This document shows, in pieces, positions 9,209-17,200 of a stretch of 64,000 nucleotides of DNA. The position numbers were made by a program, and so were the translations under genes. Source of the DNA: Rebecca billardiae RCC1528 (Eukaryota > Haptophyta); assembly GCA_965240325.2 (NCBI GenBank), contig OZ251232.1, positions 1,054,001-1,118,000 on the forward strand. Reading direction: 5' to 3'. Each line of letters starts with the position of its first letter. Position 1 is the stretch's first letter. The notes under the pieces are model-generated. The model was not told the DNA's origin, did no database searches, and saw only the letters and a list, made by a program, of their open reading frames with translations.

Positions 9209-9826
9209 ATGAATATCCCCACCATCTCCACCCAGGAAGGCGAGCGCATGCTATTCGATTCGGGGACGACCCTCCAAAAAGACAGGCGCATGTTGCTAGA
9301 AGCATCATACATGACGCGCGAGCAGGCGCGCGAGCACGTAAAGCCGCGGTACCGGCTCGACGTCAGACTCTCGTCTGACGAAGACAAGGTGTTGGTGCAC
9401 ATAGCATCAGGCCGGCCGCTAGTCCTATTTCGAGGCAGTGTCAGCTTTGCCGACTGGGCAGTGTCTGATGTGCTACTCGCGCTCGGCTTCTCTGTATATG
9501 ACCCACGTCACCAGCGAGCCCGCAAGCTGGTCGAGATTGTGCGGCGAAAATATGGCGTGACGTCAGCCATGGGCCACAGCTTGGGCGGGCACCTGGCCGA
9601 AAACTCTGGCGCAGCTCAGGTGCATACATCCCAAAAAGGTGCTGGGTTGAAGGATATCGGGAAGGTCTTACCAAAGACACAATTCGATGTCCGCTCTCCA
9701 GGCGATATCGTGTCGGCACTCTCGCTCACTCAGCGAGGGGGCAGTCGGAAGACGGTCGGGCGCATCAGCGCAGACGCGTTCACGCGCCCAATCCGCTTTT
9801 TACGAGAGCAGCACCGCCTAGCGTAG
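9209..9826 (+). CDS. Class 3 lipase-like alpha/beta hydrolase
   Basis: A 205-residue protein. LVLFRGS plus ADWAVSD (about 71-87) matches the class 3 lipase strand and oxyanion region. The nucleophile elbow is GHSLGGHLA with Ser124. The catalytic Asp is probably in the DVRSPGDIVS segment (about 160-170); the third residue is less clear. Class 3 lipases hydrolyse acylglycerols or phospholipids. Lipase genes recur in PLVs and related viruses, where a role in membrane passage or escape has been suggested. No signal peptide is present. Its last 9 bases overlap the end of the small basic protein gene on the other strand. Confidence 0.78.
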   Translation: MNIPTISTQEGERMLFDSGTTLQKDRRMLLEASYMTREQAREHVKPRYRLDVRLSSDEDKVLVHIASGRPLVLFRGSVSFADWAVSDVLLALGFSVYDPRHQRARKLVEIVRRKYGVTSAMGHSLGGHLAENSGAAQVHTSQKGAGLKDIGKVLPKTQFDVRSPGDIVSALSLTQRGGSRKTVGRISADAFTRPIRFLREQHRLA

Positions 9827-10111
9827 AAACCGGTCGGCTCTGCGAGCCCCCTGGTCCAGACGGTTGGAGATCTGACGCCCACGCTGTATGGCCCGCCTTC
9901 CCGCGGCCGTATAAGGTGAGGCGATATCGCCGAGGCCTTCGGTGCGATCGACTTCGTTCAAGAATTGGGTGACGTCCCCACCCACCTTGTCTACACAGGG
10001 CTTTAGGTGATGGATTGCAGAGCTGATAGGTCTGCCGAGCCTTCGGGCGGTGTTAGCCAGCCCGCCGATCTTTCCGCGCGCATCTCTAACGAGTCTACCT
10101 AGAAAACTCAT
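9818..10111 (-). CDS. Small basic PLV protein next to the capsid gene (unknown)
   Basis: A 97-residue Arg-rich protein (many RR, GR and AR pairs) with an N-terminal amphipathic stretch MSFLGRLVRDARGK and a Gly/Ala-rich middle. I do not recognise the family. Its position directly downstream of the major capsid gene on the same strand, with a 17-bp gap, suggests a minor virion component, perhaps a cement or DNA-associated protein. A TATATATA string lies just upstream of its start. Confidence 0.6.
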   Translation of the reverse strand: MSFLGRLVRDARGKIGGLANTARRLGRPISSAIHHLKPCVDKVGGDVTQFLNEVDRTEGLGDIASPYTAAGRRAIQRGRQISNRLDQGARRADRFLR

Positions 10112-10128
10112 GTATATATAGAGCGAAA

Positions 10129-11442
10129 TTAAATGGCGAAATTAAGCTGGTTCTGTGAGACCTCCATCATCACATCGTGGAGCGCCCAGGCATGCCACTT
10201 GAAAGATGCCCCGCTGTTCGTGTCCGCCTCAAAGATGGCGTACTCCGTATCGAGTCGGCGACCGTCGAAGAGGATGTCCGACTGCGAGAAGGCGCTCGTG
10301 TTGAAGGCGATGCAGAAAGCCGCATCGTCAAAGGCCGTGCCGCTCACGCGAGAGGCATAATCGGCAATGCCGAGCGCGTTGAAGGCGCGAACGAGCTCAG
10401 CGCGCGTCTCTGCGCCGCCGTGGGTGGCAGAGACTGGCTGATCCGGCACGAGGGTAGAGCCGATGCGCAACTGCCACTTGGTGAGCGCCGCTCGCGTGCG
10501 AGTCGTGATGTCGCCACCAAAAGCGTTCTCACTGGTATTCGGCACCGCAGCCAGGATGATCATGTTGACCGAGGCCAGGCGGAACGGCAACTGCCAGGCC
10601 GTCGACGTGTTTGCAGCCACCGAGTGGGAGGCATGGAGGTAGGACATCGATGGGATGTAGATCCGATCGAGCGAGCGAACCATCTTGGTGTAGGCACTAT
10701 CACTAAGCATGACCATGCCGAGCTGCATCTTGACCGTCTCAAGCGTGGGGGAGGTAGTGCCTGGGTCGGCATCATACACGCCAAAGTCGAGCATGTTGGC
10801 CACATGGATGTCAACACGAAGGCCTTGGTGCAGCTCGGAGAGCGGCACCGCCTTACCACACAGAGCGCCAAACACGTACGCGAGTGGGAGGGTAACCGTC
10901 TTCCGGGCATTGTTGGCAATTGTCTCACCGGTTGTCGGGTAAAGCGCGCTCTCAACATCGGCGGCTGCATATGCGGCAGGCATCTCGTAGTCGGCACAGC
11001 CCAGCATGCTGCCGGTGGAGAAGCCTGAAGATGCGCCCGACTGGAAGTCGAGCAAGACATTGTGCAGCAGGCCTGCCTTGCCCGTGCTTGCGATCATCTG
11101 GCTGCCGTGGTAGGCGTCAATGCGCTCGATGCACGAGTATGCAGACCTTGAGAGCGTGAGAGGCTGGCCAGAGGTGTTGTGGATTGTAAACTGCAGGACT
11201 GTCTGCGACGGGTCCATCATCGCGCCGGGCGTGCCAGTCGGGATATCGAATTGCATCACCTGGCCACTTGTGAAGCTAGACGACGGGCCTGCATATATCG
11301 TCGACCTCTTGTAGGCAGCGCCAACGGCGACGGGCTTGGGGTTTGAGAAGTCATAGTAGCTCGGAGCCGTCTCCTCCTGCTCGAGCACCATCGCGTCATC
11401 ACCGCGAATATCGTTCGTCACACGCTTGCCGGCGTAAGCCAT
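10129..11442 (-). CDS. MCP: PLV major capsid protein (double jelly-roll)
   Basis: A 437-residue protein with the layout and length of PLV double-jelly-roll capsid proteins. The N-terminal arm runs into TIYAGPSSSFTSGQVMQFDI (about 48-67), then a FTIHNTSGQPL strand, an RIDAYHGSQMI segment (about 107-117), a central LPLAYVFGALCGKAVPLSEL region (about 186-205) and a C-terminal jelly roll ending in ALHDVMMEVSQ. The recognisable pattern is an N-terminal strand of hydroxylated residues and a mid-protein PL-x-ELHQGLRVDI turn before the second barrel. Trimers of this fold would form the icosahedral shell. It lies 25 bp downstream of the minor capsid gene on the same strand, giving a capsid operon-like block. 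The frame is unbroken. Confidence 0.88.
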   Translation of the reverse strand: MAYAGKRVTNDIRGDDAMVLEQEETAPSYYDFSNPKPVAVGAAYKRSTIYAGPSSSFTSGQVMQFDIPTGTPGAMMDPSQTVLQFTIHNTSGQPLTLSRSAYSCIERIDAYHGSQMIASTGKAGLLHNVLLDFQSGASSGFSTGSMLGCADYEMPAAYAAADVESALYPTTGETIANNARKTVTLPLAYVFGALCGKAVPLSELHQGLRVDIHVANMLDFGVYDADPGTTSPTLETVKMQLGMVMLSDSAYTKMVRSLDRIYIPSMSYLHASHSVAANTSTAWQLPFRLASVNMIILAAVPNTSENAFGGDITTRTRAALTKWQLRIGSTLVPDQPVSATHGGAETRAELVRAFNALGIADYASRVSGTAFDDAAFCIAFNTSAFSQSDILFDGRRLDTEYAIFEADTNSGASFKWHAWALHDVMMEVSQNQLNFAI

Positions 11443-11467
11443 AAGTACTATGGCCAGGAAATATTTC

Positions 11468-12202
11468 TTAAGAAATTTGGAATTTCAGGTTGACAGACCA
11501 CTCGGCTCCATTCAGCTCCACCGGCTGCATGGTCTCGAGATCGATCAGCTGGAGCTCGATATTTTGTATACTCCGGCGGTTGCACTGCAAAATGTCATTG
11601 TTCGCATCAGTGTACAGTACAGTCTGGCCGAAAGGCTTGTCGATATGCACCACGCACAAAATATTGCTTGATGAGCCCGAGTTGGACGAGTCTCTGCTCT
11701 TGACATCCAACCCTTCGCAGGTTAGCGCAAAGCCTCGGCTGAGCAGGTCCACCACGCCGGGTGCCTCTATACTGCCGCCAGCAGGTATTACCAAGTCTGT
11801 GCGACAGAGGCCGAGCACGCGCGAAGCGCTGCTCGTGCCCTTGATGGTGGTGTCGAAACCATGTGACGTCGAGAATGTAAGCTTGCCAGTGGCCGAGTCG
11901 AAAGCAGCAGTCACGTTGATGCTAGACAATGCCGAGTTGATCTCCGTGACTAGCGTGCTAGCGGTATAATTCTTCGGGGTGAGCGTGAGCGTCGTATCGC
12001 CCCAGTCGGAGGCGGCACCCACGCTATTATTCGAGCTGTCTACGGCATAGCGCGTATTAGGCACACACAGGCTATCGACAGATACAAATATGACCTCATC
12101 GCTTGCCGCCATGATTGGGTGGCTCAGTGTGAAATTCACGCAGCTCGTCTTGGCTCGGCCCAGTGGGAACACATCGCCCTGACTTGTGTGCAGGTGCAGC
12201 AT
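11468..12202 (-). CDS. PLV minor capsid (penton-type) protein
   Basis: A 244-residue protein. The middle shows the repeat-like pattern common in PLV/polinton pentons: NYTASTLVTEINSAL, then TAAFDSATGKLTFS and SASRVLGLC (about 78-135). The C-terminal part has a single-jelly-roll ending: NIELQLIDLETMQPVELNG followed by W-x-V-x-L. Pentons close the vertices of the capsid whose faces are made of the major capsid protein. It sits immediately upstream of that gene on the same strand, the arrangement usual in this virus group. Confidence 0.82.
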   Translation of the reverse strand: MLHLHTSQGDVFPLGRAKTSCVNFTLSHPIMAASDEVIFVSVDSLCVPNTRYAVDSSNNSVGAASDWGDTTLTLTPKNYTASTLVTEINSALSSINVTAAFDSATGKLTFSTSHGFDTTIKGTSSASRVLGLCRTDLVIPAGGSIEAPGVVDLLSRGFALTCEGLDVKSRDSSNSGSSSNILCVVHIDKPFGQTVLYTDANNDILQCNRRSIQNIELQLIDLETMQPVELNGAEWSVNLKFQIS

Positions 12203-12308
12203 GAATTAGTGCCGATATTATTTCATCATCGCTCGTGCCTAGCTTCTTGGAGATGTACCATGCCAATGCATCCTCTCGGCTGAAATCCAAAATATTCTCT
12301 GCTTGCAT
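12096..12308 (-). CDS. Possible small overlapping PLV gene
   Basis: A 70-residue frame from ATG 12308. The part outside the penton gene (12203-12308) reads like a soluble protein (ENILDFSREDALAWYISKKL). The remainder overlaps the start of the penton gene in another frame and looks less protein-like. It would be divergent from the coiled-coil gene, 7 bp apart. No family is recognised. It may instead be penton 5' leader sequence; it is listed because the interval is otherwise unexplained. Confidence 0.3.
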   Translation of the reverse strand: MQAENILDFSREDALAWYISKKLGTSDDEIISALIHAAPAHKSGRCVPTGPSQDELREFHTEPPNHGGKR

Positions 12309-12315
12309 ATAGAAG

Positions 12316-12648
12316 ATGGAGAATAAAAAGACACGCAGCGAGGCGCAGCAGCTGGCGACGGAGCGCATGCGCCTGAAACGCCAGGTAGTGACCTATGAGA
12401 CACATGCGGCCACATACACCAAGCTGGCAGAGGATGCGAAAGCCAAGCTCGAAGAAATCGGCGGCGAGGTCGGGCCAAAAGCACCCACACCCAGGCGCCC
12501 GCCAAGCAAGACGCCGCCGAGCATTGTCAGGCAGCCGGTCGAATCGATCGAGCTGGCAGGCGAGGAAGAGGCGACCCCGGAGGCGGTGACCCCGGAGGCG
12601 GTAGCCCCGGTCAAGCCATCCCAAAAAAGAATCATGCGCTTTATATGA
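12316..12648 (+). CDS. Small PLV coiled-coil protein (unknown)
   Basis: A 110-residue protein. Residues 5-50 form a charged helix with heptad-like spacing (SEAQQLATERMRLKRQVV, AEDAKAKLEEI), consistent with a coiled coil. The rest is Pro/Glu-rich and disordered, containing two TPEAV repeats, and ends in a basic KPSQKR tail. Its stop overlaps the start of the ATPase gene in an ATGA arrangement, so the two are probably co-expressed. A scaffold or packaging accessory role is a guess from position only. Confidence 0.6.
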   Translation: MENKKTRSEAQQLATERMRLKRQVVTYETHAATYTKLAEDAKAKLEEIGGEVGPKAPTPRRPPSKTPPSIVRQPVESIELAGEEEATPEAVTPEAVAPVKPSQKRIMRFI

Positions 12649-13334
12649 TCAACGAGATCGCGCACCACATAGAGCTCCCGCTGCCTAGAATTAGTGCCGA
12701 CAAGCCTCTAAAGCCAGGCCTACCAGAACCACTCCCTAACACGAGTTTTCATTGGGGCATCTTTGGCCCACCACGCAGCGGCAAATCCAGCCAGGTAGTG
12801 GGCCTGATCACTGGCCCCTATAAACGAGTCTTTGCCAACGTAATCTTCGTGGCTCCTCGCACCTCGGTGGACAGCTTCCAAAATTCCCCGCTAGCCACGC
12901 TTCAATATGTATACCACGAGCTGACGGCAGAGACACTTCAGAATGTGCTCAGCATTGCCGAGTCGAATATGCCTTTGCCGACCCTCCTTATTATAGATGA
13001 TTTTGCTGCGTCACTAAAAGACCCAAATTTGCAGCGCCTGTATTCGCGTATCGTTCAGAACAGGCGACACTACAAACTCAGTATCATTGTTATATCACAG
13101 GGTTACATATCGGTGCCGCTGACTATACGAAAATTATTCTCGCATGTGACCGTGTTCAAGCCCAACAATACCAAGGAGCTAGAGGCTCTGCGCTCTGAAT
13201 TGATCATGATGCCTCGCTCAGACTTTGCTACAGTGTATCAGTACATTTTTGGCGATGGCGATCCGCACACTTTTTTATTTCTTAATGCAGACCATGGTGC
13301 GCTCCACAGAGAGTGGAATAAATTATTACTATGA
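12645..13334 (+). CDS. FtsK/HerA-family genome-packaging ATPase
   Basis: A 229-residue protein matching the short A32-like packaging ATPases of PLVs, virophages and giant viruses. Walker A is GPPRSGKS (41-48) after a WGIF strand. Walker B is LLIIDD (114-119). A sensor-type segment SIIVISQGY (about 145-153) follows an arginine-rich RIVQNRRHY. Such enzymes use ATP hydrolysis to drive viral DNA into the preformed capsid. The length is normal for the family and the frame is intact. The gene overlaps the coiled-coil gene by four bases, and the next gene starts 6 bp downstream. Confidence 0.9.
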   Translation: MINEIAHHIELPLPRISADKPLKPGLPEPLPNTSFHWGIFGPPRSGKSSQVVGLITGPYKRVFANVIFVAPRTSVDSFQNSPLATLQYVYHELTAETLQNVLSIAESNMPLPTLLIIDDFAASLKDPNLQRLYSRIVQNRRHYKLSIIVISQGYISVPLTIRKLFSHVTVFKPNNTKELEALRSELIMMPRSDFATVYQYIFGDGDPHTFLFLNADHGALHREWNKLLL

Positions 13335-13340
13335 TTATAG

Positions 13341-14261
13341 ATGCAGGCCATACATCGCGAGCGATTCCTGCCGACCAAGACCACGCACTTTCGCCTCGAG
13401 GGCAAACCCTACGGCGGCTCCTTTCACAGCCGCGGAAAAGAATACTGGAGCGGAGCCGTGCCTACGCCGTCTTCGAGACGATTGACGTATTCGGCCGAGC
13501 CGATTGTGATGAAGCCACTAATCAAGCCAACGCGACCGCCGCCCACCAACCAGACGGCTGCAGTGGGCAGGCGAGTGCCTTCCATCGATGCGCTGCTACC
13601 CTTTAGCGATGGTGTGAACGAATTTCGGGCTCGGCAGATTCGCCTGCCTACACGCGATGCGTCTGGCCAAGCAATGAGCAGGCTGATAGTCAACAAGCAG
13701 CCTCTGCCTGTCTCTACAAGTGCCGTGCCAGAGCGGCGATCGATTGGTATTGGGACAGACAGAGTCGCTCGGGGCCTGCGCCCAGAGCAGCATTCTACTG
13801 GCATGCAGGCTGGAGGCCCAAAGAGACGGTCGATTGCTACTCAGGAGATGCCTCCTCCGGCTGAACGCCCGGCGATTGGCACGCAGGCTGGTGGCCCAAA
13901 GAGGCGTTCAACTGGTACTCAGGGGATGCCAGAGCGCCCGGCGATTGGCACGCAGGCTGGTCCGAAGAGACGCTCCATGGGGACACAGGAGCAGCCATCC
14001 CAGCAGACGGCTGGCACCCAGGCCTCAAAACCACTCTTCGGAAATGAAGCCAGAGACCACCTTGACGACAACATCGATGCCATCATACTCATGATGCAGG
14101 CCAACCCGAAAGAATCGCGCACAGCTCTGAGCAAAATGCTGGCCAGAGATTTTAACGTCTCTGAAAATGCGGCGAAGGCATTCCTCAAGGTCATTCCTTA
14201 CGATCCCACACCTCGGTTCTCTTCGCCGTCGTCATCCTTCAGCCCGTCGAGCAAGCTGTGA
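13341..14261 (+). CDS. PLV basic protein with GTQAGGPKRRS repeats
   Basis: A 306-residue protein of unknown family. Residues about 150-235 carry degenerate repeats of the form (I/T)GTQAGGPKRRS(M/I/T), roughly 15-20 residues apart, in a Pro- and Arg-rich disordered context. A helical region (about 245-290, with HLDDNIDAIILMMQANPKE and ARDFNVSENAAKAFLKV) looks folded and resembles a small helical bundle. Its end runs 23 bp into the end of the polymerase gene on the opposite strand. Repeated Lys/Arg patches suggest binding to DNA or to capsid acidic surfaces; that is inference. Confidence 0.65.
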   Translation: MQAIHRERFLPTKTTHFRLEGKPYGGSFHSRGKEYWSGAVPTPSSRRLTYSAEPIVMKPLIKPTRPPPTNQTAAVGRRVPSIDALLPFSDGVNEFRARQIRLPTRDASGQAMSRLIVNKQPLPVSTSAVPERRSIGIGTDRVARGLRPEQHSTGMQAGGPKRRSIATQEMPPPAERPAIGTQAGGPKRRSTGTQGMPERPAIGTQAGPKRRSMGTQEQPSQQTAGTQASKPLFGNEARDHLDDNIDAIILMMQANPKESRTALSKMLARDFNVSENAAKAFLKVIPYDPTPRFSSPSSSFSPSSKL

Positions 14262-17200
14262 CGAACTCGTTCATTATTCGGTTGGCCCATTTGAGGCTCA
14301 CGTCGTAGCCAGACTCGTCGACCATGATTTGCGCTGCCTTCCTTGCTGTGAGCGTGTCCCAATCATGTGTCTGAATAATTCGCTCAAAGTGTCTCCTTGG
14401 ATCGAGCTTGTAGTGGCCCAGCGATAGGATCTCCAGCCCGTTCGCAGCCACGACACCCTTGTTGTACGAGTTTCGGAGGGCCACCTTCTCTTGGCGTTCC
14501 ATCCTCACCACGTTCGAGCGCGCCGCAATCTGGTAGTAGTCCACGTGTGTCTCCCTCTCGCGGAGGACGATATCGCGATAGTGACCATGTTGCAGTGCTT
14601 TCGTCACCACTTTGTATGGCACGCCCTTGTTCTTGCGTAGCTGTTTCTTTGTCGATCTGACCGAGTAACATTTCGGCGCGTTGCACACCACCTCGCAAAT
14701 GCGGTCGTTGGCGAACTCGTCCTTGAAGTAGCCGACCACTTTCTGGTTCGAGGCATCATGCATCGGGTTGCGCTTGTGGTAGCCATGCATATCAAGCCAG
14801 CGCGGCGCGAGCTCTTTCATCTTGTGCTTGTAATTCTTGTCGTTCACCGAGAAGATGAAGGAATCGGTATCGGTCATGCAGAGCTGGATGTTTGGAAGCG
14901 CCGGCTTGAGGCCATCGTACCAAAAGGTCTGCATGAGCAGCTTCGAGCTCTCAAGGATGAGCGCGCCCAATTGAACAGGAGTAGTCTTGAGGTAGCGCTT
15001 CTTGTCACCAGAGACGAGAAAGAGCGAGCCGCCGATATGCCTCGAGTACCGGCTGCGCGGGTCGAGGAAGCGCTTCTCCATCACACTCCCAGAGACGATG
15101 CCGGCATCCTGGTGGTGCAGCGTGCGCTCCATGGTTTTTCCAAAGCACGAGTTCGGGCCTAGTTTGAAGAAATTCTTCTCAAAGTCGTTTCTCGCCTGGG
15201 CGCGCAGCGCAGCCATCTGGTCGACATAGCCGCGCATCCACGGTGCTAGATGCATCTCTAGCACGCGATGGACCTTTGTCACGACAAAGCCGAGCTCGAC
15301 TGCCTTCTGCAGATTCAGCACACTGCACACATAGTTGACACGTGGGTCGAGGTGCGCGATGAGCTTGCCGTCACGGTGTTCGGGCAGCGGGACAAAATCG
15401 TTGAGGTGCTGGTGCGTGTGCTCCGGGAAGTAGCCATCGATCTCCACATACGCTCCGATGTCTCCTTGGAAATCGAGGTCGCCGGGGTCACTCGGTAGCC
15501 GCCCATACCGGGGGTCGTGCAGGTCAAAGTCCTCGGGCTCAACATCCCAGGGCGCGCCTACTGGCATCTTGAGCTTCATCGCCCAGCCGTACAAGTTGTT
15601 CGCGTCAAAGTAGCCGATGTGCACGCCTCCTCCTGCCGTCTGCAGCTTGTGGCGCACATCTGTGTAGCCGCCTCGAATGCACTTGGAAGCAAAATCCACG
15701 TCTCTCGAGTCTTGCCAGAGCTCGATCTTTTGCCCCGTGGTCTTGAGCATCGTCTTGAAGAAGGATTGCGGCGCCGAGAGAAACCAGCTCGGGTCCAGGC
15801 CAAAGTTGGTGTGAAAGAGGTGCTGGAAGTTGGTGAAGACGTCTGCCTGCCCGTGAACGTCGATAGCGAGGTACCAGTCGAGGAGGTCTCTCATCGTCTC
15901 CAGCCCGACCGCCGACTTGAGTTGCACGAGCTTGACGATCGCCTCATCCTCGCCCGCCTCAAAGTGTTGGTCCTGGCCTGCGATACCGAAGCTCGATTTA
16001 AGCTTGGACAAGAAGAGGTCGGGGTATTTTTCGATGAGCGTGTCGATGGGCGTATCCAGCTCGAGGTGCCACGGAATCTCGTAGGGGAAAATGCCCTTGC
16101 GCCGCGCGGCCTCGAATACGATTTCTGGGTCGAGTCCTCGGGCCCGCGCCCAATCGCTGGCAAACGAGCGCAAGTTCCGCATGTCCGCGGGGTCCAGGTT
16201 GTCTAGGAGCGTCTCCAGCGATTCTTTCATGAAAGCCATCGTGTCCTTGAAGCAAAAGCCGCCGATAGTCAGCTGCTTGAGTCGCTGCGTGTTCTGGAGA
16301 ATGATGTCGGTTTTGAGCGCTTTGGTGGGGCGCGTGCTCGCGAGCTCGCGCTCGAGGCTGGTGATTTGCGCAGTGTCATAGTTGTCTCCTCTTACTGCGC
16401 ACGAGACGAGAAGCGCCTCCTGCGCCTCGATCCTTTTCTTGAGGATCTCCGTTTTGCGGTTCTGCTTTATCCTGGCCATCTCGTTCATCAGCCCTTGCAC
16501 CCGCTCGGAGCCGAGGGCCTGGATCAGGAAATTGGCGTCAAAGCCGGTGAGGTTGTGAAAGAATACTGGTACGCTCGCCATGAGATTCGTCGTGGATGCA
16601 TGCAGGTTGCACTTTGTGCAAGCAGCACCGCGATATGCGCCAGTGTAGTGGTCATGGTCGAAATTTTTGGTCTCGCCGAATTCGCCGTCGCAGAGGTAGC
16701 AGCAGGTGGCACTATCGAAAGCCTGCCTTGTCTCGAGAGGGAAGGAGCGCTTCTTGAGCGCAGAGTGCCTGCTGGCAGTATCCAGGTAGCTCGGGTATGT
16801 CTCCAGCAGGTAGACCACCAGATCGATATGGCACTCAGGCCCGGTGAAGGTCACGTACTTGATGGCTCCGTCGCTCCAGGTCTCAATGAGGCCGACGGCA
16901 TATGGCCTCATCTCACCATCGATTGTCACGGTCTCGAAATCGGCGTGGATCACCAGCGGCTTGACGATCTGCTCGATGCCTCCCGTGTACTCGATAGAGG
17001 TCTGGTAATCTTTGCCGGCCGCAGCCTCGCGAGGCGTCATGTAGCTGGCTAATTTTTGCTCCTCAGTCTGAGCATCGTAATTCACTGTCCACGAGTCATG
17101 GCACGTCTCCTGATGCTCATCTCGCTTGGCGCGAGCGTTGAAGGGGAACTTTTTGAGACACAGCTCGCAGTAGATATAGGTGGTATTTGCGCAAATGGCA

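Noticed and set aside
15517-16206. Plus-strand frames of about 230 codons within the DNA polymerase gene
   Set aside because: Antisense shadows of a gene with all catalytic motifs intact on the minus strand.
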